Positions 1 to 11,719 of a stretch of DNA of 64,000 nt are shown piece after piece (position 1 is the first letter of the stretch; each line of letters opens with the position of its first letter). The translations under genes and the position numbers were made by a program. The notes under the pieces were generated by a model. That model saw only the letters and a program-made list of their open reading frames with translations, had not been told where the DNA came from and made no database searches. Source of the DNA: Mycobacterium shigaense (GTDB taxonomy: Bacteria; Actinomycetota; Actinomycetes; Mycobacteriales; Mycobacteriaceae); the NCBI RefSeq assembly GCF_002356315.1, contig NZ_AP018164.1:1612001-1676000 (forward strand). The letters run 5' to 3'.

Positions 1-1204
1 CGGATCCAAAATCCTGCAGGGCTGGCAATCGCCGTACGACGCGACCGTCACCGCGCGGCTGCGCGCGGCCGGCATCCCCATCTTGGGCAAGACCAACATG
101 GACGAGTTCGCGATGGGCTCCTCTACCGAGAACTCGGCGTACGGCCCGACGCGCAACCCATGGAACGTCGAGCGGGTGCCGGGCGGCTCCGGCGGGGGCA
201 GCGCGGCCGCGCTGGCCGCCTTCCAGGCGCCGCTGGCCATCGGAACCGACACCGGCGGCTCGATTCGCCAGCCCGCCGCGCTGACCGCGACGGTCGGCGT
301 CAAGCCCACCTACGGCACGGTGTCCCGCTACGGGCTGGTGGCGTGCGCGTCGTCGCTGGATCAGGGCGGACCGTGCGCGCGCACCGTGCTGGACACCGCG
401 CTGCTGCACCAGGTGATCGCCGGCCACGACACCCGCGACTCCACCTCCATCGATGCCACCGTGCCCGACGTCGTCGGCGCCGCCAGGGCCGGCGCGTCCG
501 GCGACCTCAAGGGCGTGCGCGTCGGGGTCGTCAAGCAGTTGCGCGGCGAGGGCTACCAGCCGGGCGTGCTGGCCTCGTTCGAGGCGGCGGTCGCACAGCT
601 GACCGCGCTCGGCGCCGAGGTGAGCGAGGTCGACTGCCCGCATTTCGATCACGCGCTGCCCGCCTACTACCTGATCCTGCCGTCGGAGGTGTCGAGCAAC
701 CTCGCCCGCTTCGACGCGATGCGCTACGGGCTGCGCGTCGGCGACGACGGCAGCCACAGCGCCGAGGAAGTGATGGCGCTCACCCGGGCGGCGGGCTTCG
801 GTCCAGAGGTCAAGCGGCGCATCATGATCGGCACCTATGCGCTGTCGGCGGGCTACTACGACGCCTACTACAACCAGGCGCAGAAGGTGCGCACGCTGAT
901 CGCCCGCGACCTCGACGAGGCCTACCAGTCCGTCGACGTCCTGGTCTCTCCGACCACGCCGACCACCGCATTCGCGTTGGGGGAGAAGGTCGACGACCCG
1001 CTGGCGATGTACCTGTTCGACCTGTGCACCCTGCCACTGAACCTGGCCGGCCACTGCGGCATGTCCGTGCCGTCCGGGCTGTCGCCGGACGACGGGCTGC
1101 CGGTGGGACTGCAGCTCATGGCCCCCGCCCTGGCCGACGACCGGCTCTACCGGGTCGCTGCCGCCTACGAGGCCGCCCGCGGGCCGCTGCCGTCGGCGGT
1201 CTGA
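1..1204 (+). CDS. gatA: Aspartyl/glutamyl-tRNA amidotransferase subunit A, 5' end outside window
   Basis: GatA is the amidase subunit of GatCAB. It releases ammonia from glutamine so that misacylated Glu-tRNA-Gln (or Asp-tRNA-Asn) can be amidated. The frame is open from base 2 and about 400 residues are visible; roughly the first 90 of a normal 490-residue GatA lie to the left. The amidase signature is present: the glycine/serine-rich [10 protein letters not shown] stretch carries the cis-Ser, and [12 protein letters not shown] carries the nucleophilic Ser. The catalytic Lys should fall just outside the window. gatB lies 2.6 kb downstream with pfkA between them, as in M. tuberculosis. The identification is secure; only the start is missing. 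Confidence 0.97.
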   Translation, partial: GSKILQGWQSPYDATVTARLRAAGIPILGKTNMDEFAMGSSTENSAYGPTRNPWNVERVPGGSGGGSAAALAAFQAPLAIGTDTGGSIRQPAALTATVGVKPTYGTVSRYGLVACASSLDQGGPCARTVLDTALLHQVIAGHDTRDSTSIDATVPDVVGAARAGASGDLKGVRVGVVKQLRGEGYQPGVLASFEAAVAQLTALGAEVSEVDCPHFDHALPAYYLILPSEVSSNLARFDAMRYGLRVGDDGSHSAEEVMALTRAAGFGPEVKRRIMIGTYALSAGYYDAYYNQAQKVRTLIARDLDEAYQSVDVLVSPTTPTTAFALGEKVDDPLAMYLFDLCTLPLNLAGHCGMSVPSGLSPDDGLPVGLQLMAPALADDRLYRVAAAYEAARGPLPSAV

Positions 1205-1323
1205 CACAACGCCGCGTACAGTGCGACACGGCACGGTATGCCAGACCGTTACCTACTTAGCGCGCCGCTGTGACTCCTGCCGGGCAGTGTTGACTGGTGG
1301 ATCGACACGAGTACGGAGGGGCA

Positions 1324-1605
1324 GTGTTTTGGCGCAAGAAGACCCGCCATGGCGGGCCGTCGACGTTCTATGAGTTGACCGATCGATTGCACGGCGGACG
1401 CACGCTGTGCGTGGGCGGTGACGCGATCGCCAGCACGGTATCGATGTGGTTGCACGACTTAGATATCTCCAGCCCCCTGGTCGAGGATTTCGCGCGAGCG
1501 GTGCGCGCCGGTGATTGGCCGACGGCGCATGCCATCGGTGAGTGCTTGTCGGTCGACGTCCGAGAACTCGCGGACGTCGAAACCCCGATGGCCCCGACGG
1601 GGTAG
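1324..1605 (+). CDS. Small conserved-looking protein of unknown function
   Basis: This encodes about 93 residues with no family I recognise. It begins with a basic segment (FWRKKTRH) and continues with a mixed, probably helical body rich in charged residues; there is no signal peptide, membrane segment or cysteine motif. I chose the GTG at 1324 because a GGAGG lies four bases before it. An in-frame GTG at 1297 would add nine residues but has no ribosome site. Its stop lies three bases from the end of the broken HTH gene on the other strand. That tight convergent packing, together with normal mycobacterial codon use, supports it as a real gene. Confidence 0.55.
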   Translation: MFWRKKTRHGGPSTFYELTDRLHGGRTLCVGGDAIASTVSMWLHDLDISSPLVEDFARAVRAGDWPTAHAIGECLSVDVRELADVETPMAPTG

Positions 1606-1608
1606 CTT

Positions 1609-2177
1609 TTAGTTCTGCCCGCGCGCTACGTACACCGGCGGCGGCGCGGTCAGGTCGATCCGGCTGTCCACCGTAAAAGTCGAGCGCAGCGGAAGCGTTT
1701 GGGAGTGCAGGGTCCAGCGATCCTGGAAGGCCTTGACCGACGCCCGGGTGTAAAACCGGCCCGCCGCTCAATGCACCACCGGGGCCGGGAAATCCGGATT
1801 TTCGGCCAGCTTTCCGGCTCGCTGCCGCGACACGCCCAACTGCCCGGCGATCTCGGTGATGCCGATCAGGTCGAGGTGCAACGGCTCGGGATGCGCGGTC
1901 TCGCTGACTAAGTCGGCCGCGCTCTGCACCAGCAGGCGTATCGGGCGCAGCAGCAGGCCGCCGGTGTCGACCGCATGCAGGCCCCGATCGGCGGCCTCTT
2001 CGAGCGTGTCGGCCTCCACCGCGAGGATGACCCGCAATCGGCCGGCGTCAATGCCGCCGTGTCCTCCGGCGTCAGCCCCGCCGAGCTGTACGTGAGTTGC
2101 GCGGTCCAGGTCAGCACGCGGTCGTCCCCCGTTTCGGCGCACCGCATCCGCGGGCCCCCTGGGCCGTCGTCGGCCAT
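1609..2177 (-). pseudogene. Broken helix-turn-helix (MerR/AlpA-like) DNA-binding protein
   Basis: The reading starts at an ATG at 2177 (MADDGPGGPRMRC) and runs in one frame to about 2040. There it must shift frame to continue into a coherent segment (GRLRVILAVEADTLEEAADRG). That segment leads to a helix-turn-helix stretch, ITEIAGQLGVSRQRAGKLA, followed by NPDFPAPVV. An in-frame TGA at 1768-1770 interrupts it. The same frame then continues with AAGRFYTRASVKAFQDRW and about 35 more residues to a TAA at 1609-1611. A GRFYTR-type strand directly after PDFPAP is what intact members of this HTH type show, so the TGA splits one domain. One frameshift plus one nonsense codon indicates a decayed gene, unless these are assembly errors. 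Confidence 0.7.
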
Positions 2178-2273
2178 AACTATTGACAAGCGCGATAGTG
2201 CCGGGCGAGGTGGGCGCGGGCCTAGTGGGCGGCAAGTCGCGCCGTCTGGCGTCCCCGCAGGCAAGATGAAGGC

Positions 2274-3305
2274 ATGCGGATCGGAATTCTCACCGGCGGT
2301 GGCGACTGTCCCGGCCTCAACGCCGTCATCCGGGCAGTCGTGCGCACCTGCGACGGGCGGTACGGCTCGTCGGTCGTCGGCTTTCAGGACGGGTGGCGCG
2401 GGCTACTGGAGAACCGGCGCATTCAACTGCAGAACGACGATCGTAACGACCGGCTGCTGGCCAAGGGCGGGACCATGCTGGGCACCGCCCGGGTGCATCC
2501 CGACAAACTGCGGGCCGGGCTGAACCAGATCAAGCAGACGCTGGATGACAACGGCATCGACGTGCTCATCCCGATCGGCGGCGAGGGCACCCTGACGGCC
2601 GCGCATTGGCTGTCGGAGGAGAACGTCCCGGTGGTCGGTGTTCCCAAGACCATCGACAACGACATCGATTGCACCGACGTGACTTTCGGTCACGACACGG
2701 CGCTGACGGTCGCCACCGACGCGATCGACCGGTTGCACAGCACCGCCGAATCCCACCAGCGCGTGATGCTGGTGGAGGTGATGGGCCGGCACGCCGGCTG
2801 GATCGCACTGAACGCCGGGCTGGCCTCCGGCGCGCACATGACGCTCATTCCCGAGCAGCCCTTCGACATCGAGGACGTGTGCCGCCTGGTCAAACGGCGT
2901 TTCCAGCGCGGCGACTCGCACTTCATCTGCGTGGTCGCCGAGGGCGCCAAACCGGTGCCGGGCTCAATCGCGTTGCGCGAGGGCGGAATTGACGAGTTCG
3001 GCCACGAGCGCTTCACTGGCGTGGCCGCGCAGCTGGCCGTCGACGTGGAGAAGCGCATCAACAAAGAAGTCCGGGTGACCGTGCTTGGCCACGTCCAGCG
3101 GGGTGGCACCCCGACGGCCTATGACCGGGTGCTGGCCACCCGGTTCGGGGTCAACGCAGCCGACGCTGCCCACGCCGGCGAGTACGGTCAGATGGTATCG
3201 CTGCGCGGCCAGGACATCGGCCGGGTGTCGCTGGCCGACGCGACGCGGCATCTCAAGCTGGTGCCCGACAGTCGCTACGACGACGCCGCCGCGTTCTTCG
3301 GGTAG
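2274..3305 (+). CDS. pfkA: 6-phosphofructokinase
   Basis: This enzyme phosphorylates fructose 6-phosphate to the 1,6-bisphosphate in glycolysis. The 343 residues are full length. The N-terminal [17 protein letters not shown] is the nucleotide-binding loop, GGEGTL and PKTIDNDI follow, and EVMGRHAGW is the substrate-binding strand. Gly after GGE combined with Lys in PKTIDND is the pattern of ATP-using actinobacterial enzymes; pyrophosphate-using ones carry Asp at the first position. That inference on the phosphoryl donor is moderate. The ATG at 2274 begins the conserved MRIGILTGG. It lies between gatA and gatB as in M. tuberculosis. Confidence 0.95.
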   Translation: MRIGILTGGGDCPGLNAVIRAVVRTCDGRYGSSVVGFQDGWRGLLENRRIQLQNDDRNDRLLAKGGTMLGTARVHPDKLRAGLNQIKQTLDDNGIDVLIPIGGEGTLTAAHWLSEENVPVVGVPKTIDNDIDCTDVTFGHDTALTVATDAIDRLHSTAESHQRVMLVEVMGRHAGWIALNAGLASGAHMTLIPEQPFDIEDVCRLVKRRFQRGDSHFICVVAEGAKPVPGSIALREGGIDEFGHERFTGVAAQLAVDVEKRINKEVRVTVLGHVQRGGTPTAYDRVLATRFGVNAADAAHAGEYGQMVSLRGQDIGRVSLADATRHLKLVPDSRYDDAAAFFG

Positions 3306-3710
3306 CTACCCGCAAATCATGGTTTAGCTGACGCCCGAACAGCGGTTATACCGCGGTCATGAACAACCGTGGCTCCCTGCGCGGACCTGGTCAGCCGCAG
3401 TCCGCCGCGCCGCCGTGGCGCGCCGACCCGACCGCCGCCACGGTGCCCGAACCCTACTACCGCCCACCGGCACGCCCGGCACCTCGGGCCCCGCGCCGCG
3501 AGCTGACCCGGGGCGGTACGGCGCTCGATGGACTCGACGATCTGGAGTCGCCGTTCCGGGCCGGCTGCGGCTGGCGCGATCTGGTCCGCTGCCTCACCGG
3601 GGTCGACCTTGGTCCGAGCAAAGACTCGGCGTACGAGGACGAGCTGCGCATCCGCATCCGCACCGGCATCGGCGGCGCGTTTCCCGTCGCGGTCCTGAAC
3701 TTCAGGGGCG

Positions 3711-3804
3711 GCGTCGCCGGGCTCGCGATCACCACTAGCACCGACGGTGGCGACCCGCTTCGCCCGGCGTCGCCGGGCTCGCGATCACCACTACGATCGA
3801 CGGT
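3711..3804. repeat. 56-bp direct repeat, about 1.7 copies
   Basis: Two copies start at 3711 and 3767, exactly 56 bases apart; both begin GCGTCGCCGGGCTCGCGATC. The second copy ends at the gatB ATG. The unit resembles the 56-bp tandem repeat at 17771-17919, sharing GCCGGGCTCGCGA and the CACTA end, so it belongs to a dispersed MIRU-like family. The first copy begins inside the Walker A region of the upstream ATPase fragment. Confidence 0.75.
3792..3797 (+). promoter_or_regulatory. Candidate -10 element for leaderless gatB
   Basis: TACGAT fits the mycobacterial TANNNT -10 consensus and ends seven bases before the gatB ATG, so transcription would begin at or next to the start codon. It lies at the end of the 56-bp repeat. 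The FAH gene start at 17929 has the same arrangement. No clear -35 is visible. Confidence 0.4.
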
Positions 3805-5319
3805 ATGAGTGTTGCCGCCAGCGCCGATCTCATGGACTACGACGAAGTCATCGCGCGCTTCGATCCGGTATTGGGCCTCGAGGTGCACGTCGAGCTGTCC
3901 ACCGCGACCAAGATGTTCTGCGGCTGCGCCACCACCTTCGGCGGCGAGCCCAACACCCAGGTGTGCCCGGTCTGCCTGGGACTGCCGGGTTCGCTGCCGG
4001 TGCTCAACCGGGCCGCGGTGGAGTCGGCGATCCGCATCGGCCTGGCCCTCAACTGCGAGATTGTGCCCTGGTGCCGCTTCGCGCGGAAGAACTACTTCTA
4101 TCCGGACATGCCGAAGAACTACCAGATCTCGCAGTACGACGAGCCCATCGCCGTCAACGGCTACCTTGAGGCGCCGCTGGAAGACGGCAGCACCTGGCGG
4201 GTAGAGATCGAGCGCGCGCACATGGAGGAGGACACCGGCAAGCTCACCCATATCGGCAGCGAGACCGGCCGCATCCACGGCGCGACCACGTCACTGATCG
4301 ACTACAACCGCGCCGGCGTGCCGCTCATCGAGATCGTCACCAAGCCCATCGTGGGAGCCGGCGCCCAGGCGCCACAGATCGCCCGGGCCTACGTGACGGC
4401 ACTGCGGGACCTGTTGCGCGCCTTGGACGTATCCGATGTCCGCATGGACCAGGGCTCGATGCGATGTGACACCAACGTCTCGCTGAAGCCAGCGGGCACA
4501 ACCGAATTCGGCACCCGGACCGAGACCAAGAACGTCAACTCACTCAAGAGCGTCGAGGTTGCCGTGCGCTACGAGATGCAGCGCCAGGGCGCGGTTCTCG
4601 CGTCCGGTGGCCAGATCATCCAGGAGACCAGGCACTTTCACGAGACCGGCGGCTACACCAGCCCCGGACGAGCCAAGGAGACCGCCCAGGACTATCGGTA
4701 TTTCCCCGAGCCCGACCTGGAACCCGTCGCGCCCAGCCGCGAGCTGGTCGAGCAGCTGCGTGCGACCATCCCCGAGCTACCGTGGTTGATCCGCAAGCGG
4801 ATTCAGGACGAGTGGGGCGTCTCCGACGAAGTGATGCGCGATCTCGTCAACGCCGGAGCGGTCGACTTGGTGATCGCCACCGTCAAGAATGGCGCGCCCA
4901 GCGAGCAGGCGCGGGCCTGGTGGGGAAACTTCCTGGTGCAGAAGGCCAACGAGGCGGATGTCGCGCTCGACGAACTGGCTATCACCCCGGCCCAGGTCGC
5001 CGCGGTGGTGGCGCTGGTCGACGAGGGCAAGCTGTCCAACAAGCTGGCCCGCCAGGTCGTCGAGGGCGTGCTTGCCGGCGAGGGCGAGCCCGAGCAGGTG
5101 ATGACGGCCCGCGGGTTGGCGCTGGTGCGTGACGACTCCGTCACCCAGGCCGCCGTCGACGAGGCCTTGGCCGCCAATCCCGATGTGGCTGAGAAGATTC
5201 GGGGCGGCAAGGTGGCCGCGGCCGGCGCAATCGTCGGGGCGGTGATGAAGGCCACCCGCGGCCAGGCCGATGCGGCCCGGGTTCGCGAGCTGGTACTGGC
5301 GGCCTGCGGCCAGGGCTAG
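3805..5319 (+). CDS. gatB: Aspartyl/glutamyl-tRNA amidotransferase subunit B
   Basis: GatB is the tRNA-binding and kinase subunit of GatCAB. It activates the Glu (or Asp) on misacylated tRNA and receives ammonia from GatA. The 504 residues are full length. GLEVHVEL near the N-terminus, [27 protein letters not shown] with its paired cysteines, and [15 protein letters not shown] are diagnostic of the GatB catalytic cradle. The C-terminal 150 residues form the helical and YqeY-like tail. The ATG at 3805 overlaps the stop of the truncated ATPase. It works with gatA, and with gltX and the tRNA-Gln at 20319. Confidence 0.97.
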   Translation: MSVAASADLMDYDEVIARFDPVLGLEVHVELSTATKMFCGCATTFGGEPNTQVCPVCLGLPGSLPVLNRAAVESAIRIGLALNCEIVPWCRFARKNYFYPDMPKNYQISQYDEPIAVNGYLEAPLEDGSTWRVEIERAHMEEDTGKLTHIGSETGRIHGATTSLIDYNRAGVPLIEIVTKPIVGAGAQAPQIARAYVTALRDLLRALDVSDVRMDQGSMRCDTNVSLKPAGTTEFGTRTETKNVNSLKSVEVAVRYEMQRQGAVLASGGQIIQETRHFHETGGYTSPGRAKETAQDYRYFPEPDLEPVAPSRELVEQLRATIPELPWLIRKRIQDEWGVSDEVMRDLVNAGAVDLVIATVKNGAPSEQARAWWGNFLVQKANEADVALDELAITPAQVAAVVALVDEGKLSNKLARQVVEGVLAGEGEPEQVMTARGLALVRDDSVTQAAVDEALAANPDVAEKIRGGKVAAAGAIVGAVMKATRGQADAARVRELVLAACGQG

Positions 5320-5365
5320 CGAGGGTCGCAAGCACGGCGCAGCCGGGCGCGGCTCTGGAATGCGG

Positions 5366-6487
5366 CTAGGCCTTGTCGTCGCTGCTGCGAGGGAAGCCGC
5401 CGCCCTGCGGGAACAGCGGGAACACCACGTCGTCCAGCTTCTCGGCGTCGCCGGCGGTCTTGTTGACCGTTGCGCCCCAGATGTTTCCGTCCGGCGACAT
5501 CCGCAACGCCCACGCGTGGGCGTGCGTGTCCTTGCGGACGACCTCGGGCTCGCCGGTGACTGCACCGGTCGCCGGCGCGAGCCGGATCGCCACCGTCGTC
5601 TTGGTGTTGATCAGGTTGACCATGATGGTGCCGTCCATGGCCGCGCAGCCGGCCACGCCCGGCTTGTCCGGCCAGGTCCACACCGTGGACACCTGCGAGG
5701 TCTTGGTGATGCGCTGCAACCGGTCGGCGGTGGCGGTGCGGTCGGCGACATACAGCGAACCGTCGACGGGGTCGGTGCACAGGCCGCCGCCGGAGCCGAC
5801 GCCGGACAGCGCCGTCGTCGGCGGCGCCTGGCCGACGGTGGTGGGCTGCTCGATGCGCAACACCTTGCCCGCCAGCGATTTGGGGTCGGCGGCCATCGCC
5901 GGGTTGCCCGCATCACCGGTCAGCACGACCAGAGTGGTCGGGCTGGTGAACATCAGCGCCCCGGTATTGCCGGTGGCGCCCTTGGGGATCCCGGTCAGGA
6001 TGTCCTTGGGGATGTCACCGTCGGCCACCCGGATCACCCGGTTGTCGGTCGGCGTGCTGATGTAGGCGTACATCAGGCGGTCCTGCGTGTAGGTGGGCGA
6101 CATCACGATGTCCATCAGGCCGCCGTCGCCGGACGGGTCGACCGGGATGACGACCTTGACCTTCGGCTCGGCGTTGACCGCGATCTCCTTGACCGCCCCG
6201 GTGGTGCGTTCGGCGACCAACGCGGTTTTGCTGTCGGGGCCCATGATGAGCCCGCTGGTGCTCTCCAGGCAGCCCTGCATCACGCCCGGCGCGGGGCACT
6301 GCTTGGGGAACGGGTTCGGCGGCAGCGGGGGCGGCGGGGGCGGCGTCGAGCTGGGCTGCGGTTTGAGCTCCGGGGCCGTGGTGAAGGGTTGCGAGGCGGC
6401 GTCGTTGAACCGCGCGCAGCCGGTCGACACCAGCAGCGCCGCGCACAGCGCAGCCAGCCCGCACCGAACCGAGCGCCGCAACCGCAT
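5366..6487 (-). CDS. lppZ: Lipoprotein LppZ
   Basis: This is an exported lipoprotein of the PQQ-dependent glucose/sorbosone dehydrogenase-like fold (beta propeller); the substrate is unknown. From the ATG at 6487 it has a basic start (MRLRRSVRCG), a hydrophobic run and a lipobox LVSTGC, so the Cys would be lipidated after cleavage. A GTG at 6589 would give a longer frame but would put about 35 unlikely residues before the signal peptide. Propeller-like repeats such as SGLIMGPDSKTALVAERTTG and GDGGLMDIVMSPTY follow a proline-rich linker. It is convergent with gatB, and M. tuberculosis genes Rv3008 and Rv3007c, normally between them, are absent. Confidence 0.9.
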   Translation of the reverse strand: MRLRRSVRCGLAALCAALLVSTGCARFNDAASQPFTTAPELKPQPSSTPPPPPPLPPNPFPKQCPAPGVMQGCLESTSGLIMGPDSKTALVAERTTGAVKEIAVNAEPKVKVVIPVDPSGDGGLMDIVMSPTYTQDRLMYAYISTPTDNRVIRVADGDIPKDILTGIPKGATGNTGALMFTSPTTLVVLTGDAGNPAMAADPKSLAGKVLRIEQPTTVGQAPPTTALSGVGSGGGLCTDPVDGSLYVADRTATADRLQRITKTSQVSTVWTWPDKPGVAGCAAMDGTIMVNLINTKTTVAIRLAPATGAVTGEPEVVRKDTHAHAWALRMSPDGNIWGATVNKTAGDAEKLDDVVFPLFPQGGGFPRSSDDKA

Positions 6488-6717
6488 GACCGACAGGCTA
6501 CGGACACTGCGGGTCGCGCCGCCACAGGCGGGTCCGTCGGCCGCTCGCGCCGGCCCGCGGGCAACGGCTGGTTTTTGGCGCGCGTTCACCCGTTCGGAAC
6601 CGCCGCGTGACCATTTCGGGACAATCCGGGCGTATTTGGTGCGTCGGCGACCAATTCCCTGGTGAAAGCGCCGCTCAAATCCCCAATATGGGACCGAATG
6701 CCCTTACCCTGACACCC

Positions 6718-7560
6718 GTGACCAGTCAACCGAATGACGCACCTTGGCAGCGGCCCGGCGAGACACCGGAGCCGGCTCCAGGACGTCCCGCCGCAGCACG
6801 CGTGGTTGATCCCGAGGATGACCTGACGCCGGTGGGCTATCCGGGCGACTTCGGGCCTACCACCGTCATCCCGTACCAGGACCTCAATCAGGCGGCCGGC
6901 CCCGGCGGGGCCGCGTACAACGTCCTCGACCATCAGGAGCCGTTGCCGTACGTGCAGCCGCATGCGGCGCCCCGGCATCTGGCGGCCGAACCGGCCGAGA
7001 TCGAGCCGCACGACGACCACGACCGGCACGACGCCATCGGACGGCGCGGCACCCAGAACCTGGGTTTGCTGGTGCTGCGGCTCGGGCTCGGCGTGGTGCT
7101 GGGCGCACACGGGCTGCAGAAGCTGTTCGGTTGGTGGGGCGGCGGGGGATTGGGCGGGCTCAAGAACTCGCTGGCCGACGCCGGCTACCAGCACGCCGAC
7201 ATCCTGTCCTACGTCAGCGCCGGCGGGGAGCTGGCCGCGGGAGTGCTGCTGGTGCTGGGGCTGTTCACACCGGTGGCCGCCGCGGGTGCCTTGGCGTTCC
7301 TGATCAACGAGCTGCTGGTCAGCATCTCGGGGCGCCCGCACACGTTCGCCTACTTCCTGCCGCAGGGGCACGAATACCAGATCACGCTCATCGTGCTGGC
7401 CGTCGCGATCATCTTGGCCGGACCCGGCCGATACGGTCTGGACGCCAATCGGGGCTGGTCCCATCGGCCGTTTATCGGCTCGTTCGTGGCCCTGCTCGCC
7501 GGCATTGCGGCGGGCATCGCGGTGTGGGTACTGCTCAACGGGGTCAACCCGATCGCCTGA
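6718..7560 (+). CDS. DoxX family membrane protein
   Basis: This is an integral membrane protein of the DoxX family (Rv3005c in M. tuberculosis, reported to act with superoxide dismutase and a thiosulfate-handling enzyme). The first ~110 residues are hydrophilic and proline- and aspartate-rich and probably cytosolic. Four membrane segments follow, from LGLLVLRLGLGVVLGAHGLQK to FVALLAGIAAGIAVWVLL. LGAHGLQKLFGWWGGGG is the DoxX signature. I start it at the GTG at 6718, which gives 280 residues, close to the 279 of its homologue; an upstream ATG at 6607 would add 37 residues that do not look coding. It converges on the cfp6 gene. Confidence 0.85.
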   Translation: MTSQPNDAPWQRPGETPEPAPGRPAAARVVDPEDDLTPVGYPGDFGPTTVIPYQDLNQAAGPGGAAYNVLDHQEPLPYVQPHAAPRHLAAEPAEIEPHDDHDRHDAIGRRGTQNLGLLVLRLGLGVVLGAHGLQKLFGWWGGGGLGGLKNSLADAGYQHADILSYVSAGGELAAGVLLVLGLFTPVAAAGALAFLINELLVSISGRPHTFAYFLPQGHEYQITLIVLAVAIILAGPGRYGLDANRGWSHRPFIGSFVALLAGIAAGIAVWVLLNGVNPIA

Positions 7561-7564
7561 GCAG

Positions 7565-7969
7565 TTACCGGTAGGGGTTGGGCACCCGCCCGGCGCTCAC
7601 CCCCGCGAGCTGCGGCAGCGTGGCGAACGTGACCGCGGGCAGGCGCACCTCGGCGCCGTTTTTGAGCCGGGCGCGTGCCCAGGACCCGCGGTGGAAGCGC
7701 AGCCCGTCGATGTCATCCCAGGACACCGTCCGGCTGCTCAGGAGATTGCGCACCGTGACGCCCTGGTCGTCGGCGACGGTGCGGAGCCGGACGATCAGCG
7801 CCGACAGCAGCACCGGGATGACGAGCAGCGGCAACGTCACCGGCCAGGCCAGCACCGGAATCAACAACCCCAGCGTCAGGAATCCGACGGCGATGTGCGC
7901 CATCGGAGAGACCTTGATGATCAAGGGCGAGTCGGCGGGTGTCTGCGGGGCGGACGAACCAGGGGCCAC
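7565..7969 (-). CDS. cfp6: PH-domain membrane protein (low-molecular-weight antigen CFP-6)
   Basis: The 134 residues contain two closely spaced hydrophobic segments (residues about 24-62) and then a small beta-rich domain, QGVTVRNLLSSRTVSWDDIDGLRF, typical of bacterial PH domains. The homologue Rv3004 was found in culture filtrate, hence the name; its role is unknown. The start is a GTG. Its stop lies four bases from the stop of the DoxX gene, and its upstream region faces the ilvB promoter. The membrane topology is my reading of the hydrophobicity. Confidence 0.85.
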   Translation of the reverse strand: MAPGSSAPQTPADSPLIIKVSPMAHIAVGFLTLGLLIPVLAWPVTLPLLVIPVLLSALIVRLRTVADDQGVTVRNLLSSRTVSWDDIDGLRFHRGSWARARLKNGAEVRLPAVTFATLPQLAGVSAGRVPNPYR

Positions 7970-8021
7970 CCTCGCATCATTTCATCTGCGGCGCCGCGAT
8001 CCGGTCCTGTGGCACCGGATT

Positions 8022-8050
8022 TGACGGTTGACCTGTGCGAAGGCTACCGT
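8022..8050 (+). promoter_or_regulatory. Candidate promoter of the ilvBNC leader
   Basis: TTGACG (8022-8027) and TACCGT (8045-8050) are separated by 17 bases, a good SigA-type match. The predicted start falls at about 8057-8059, at or one or two bases before the leader-peptide ATG, so the leader peptide would be translated from a leaderless or nearly leaderless RNA. Confidence 0.55.
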
Positions 8051-8058
8051 CGGGGACT

Positions 8059-8118
8059 ATGGATACCGCCGGAAAGCCCGGAATGCTCGTAGTAATCAGT
8101 CAGCGCGTTGGTGCCTGA
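8059..8118 (+). CDS. ilvBNC leader peptide (19 residues)
   Basis: A short ORF from ATG to TGA encodes MDTAGKPGMLVVISQRVGA. It carries a block of consecutive Leu-Val-Val-Ile codons (CTC GTA GTA ATC), with GTA being rare in this GC-rich genome, and another Val near the end. These are the end products of the operon it precedes. Ribosome stalling in this block under branched-chain amino acid shortage is the expected sensor, as shown for ilvBNC of Corynebacterium glutamicum. There is no ribosome site, but the candidate promoter would give a leaderless transcript. Confidence 0.75.
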   Translation: MDTAGKPGMLVVISQRVGA

Positions 8119-8195
8119 CTAGCTTTTCAGCATTTGAAGCGATCCAGCACCAGCGCGCAACCCTCGTACAGCGGATGAGCTGACGGGGGTTTTTT
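8103..8195 (+). promoter_or_regulatory. Transcription attenuator of ilvBNC
   Basis: Two competing structures are visible. Bases 8103-8114 pair with 8147-8158 over 12 bp (one G-U pair), joining the end of the leader ORF to the region just before the terminator. Bases 8160-8172 then pair with 8179-8190 in a GC-rich hairpin with loop GGATGA and one bulged base, followed by six T at 8190-8195, a classic intrinsic terminator. Stalling on the leader's Leu-Val-Val-Ile block would change which structure forms. Which helix acts as antiterminator is my inference. Confidence 0.75.
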
Positions 8196-8250
8196 CTTGC
8201 GTAGCAGCCAAACCTTTACAGCGGATTAGGACAAGAGGACAGAAAACACC

Positions 8251-10107
<1,857 letters not shown>

Positions 10108-10159
10108 TGCGCGCGAACGACGATCAACAGGGCAGCGCGATCCAGGAGGAGTCGCGCAA

Positions 10160-10672
10160 ATGACCGGATCGCCCAAGACACATACGTTGTCGGTGCTCGT
10201 CGAGGACAAACCCGGTGCGCTTGCTCGCGTGGCGGCGCTGTTCAGTCGCCGGGGTTTCAACATCGAGTCGCTGGCGGTCGGTGCCACCGAGCAGAAGGAC
10301 ATGTCGCGGATGACGATCGTGGTCTCCGCCGAGGCGACCCCGCTCGAACAGGTCACCAAGCAGCTCAACAAGCTCGTCAACGTGATCAAGATCATCGAGC
10401 AGAACGACGACAACGCGGTGAGCCGCGAGCTGGCGCTGATCAAGGTGGGAGCCGATGCCGGTTCCCGCAGCCAGGTCATCGAGGCCGTAAACCTGTTCCG
10501 CGCCAAGGTCGTCGACGTTTCGCCGGAAGCACTGACCATCGAGGCCACCGGCGACCGCGGCAAGATCGAAGCCTTCCTGCGGGTGCTCGAACCGTTCGGT
10601 ATTCGCGAGATCGTTCAATCGGGAATGGTTGCCCTGTCGCGCGGCGCGCGCAGCATCGGCACCGCTAAATAA
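10160..10672 (+). CDS. ilvN: Acetolactate synthase small (regulatory) subunit
   Basis: IlvN binds IlvB and raises its activity, and it confers feedback inhibition by valine. The 170 residues hold an N-terminal ACT domain (THTLSVLVEDKPGALARVAALFSRRGFNIESL) and a C-terminal regulatory domain. The ATG at 10160 follows a strong CAGGAGGA by about ten bases; an upstream in-frame ATG at 10091 would add 23 residues overlapping the end of ilvB and lacks a site. The gap to ilvB is about 50 bases. Confidence 0.96.
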   Translation: MTGSPKTHTLSVLVEDKPGALARVAALFSRRGFNIESLAVGATEQKDMSRMTIVVSAEATPLEQVTKQLNKLVNVIKIIEQNDDNAVSRELALIKVGADAGSRSQVIEAVNLFRAKVVDVSPEALTIEATGDRGKIEAFLRVLEPFGIREIVQSGMVALSRGARSIGTAK

Positions 10673-10682
10673 CGCTAAATAA

Positions 10683-11714
<1,032 letters not shown>

Positions 11715-11719
11715 CTGCT

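Larger units (their letters stand above)
3359..3808 (+). pseudogene. N-terminal fragment of a MinD/ParA-like ATPase, cut at Walker A
   Basis: The ORF is 149 codons. It has a proline-rich N-terminus, then RAGCGWRDLVRCLTGVDLG and ELRIRIRTGIGGAFPVAVLNFRGGV. That is the lead-in to the Walker A loop (GGVGKT) of the MinD/ParA-type ATPases found near ESX loci. After GGV the sequence stops resembling an ATPase and enters two copies of a 56-bp intergenic repeat (from 3711). These encode [12 protein letters not shown] and similar residues and end in a TGA overlapping the gatB start (ATGA). No remainder of the ATPase follows. I read this as a gene truncated by the repeat or by a deletion ending at it; the protein could not bind ATP. 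Confidence 0.65.

Noticed and set aside
1768..1770. Possible selenocysteine or programmed read-through at the in-frame TGA of the HTH gene
   Set aside because: No SECIS-like hairpin was evident, HTH proteins have no use for selenocysteine, and the gene has a second frameshift, so decay is simpler.
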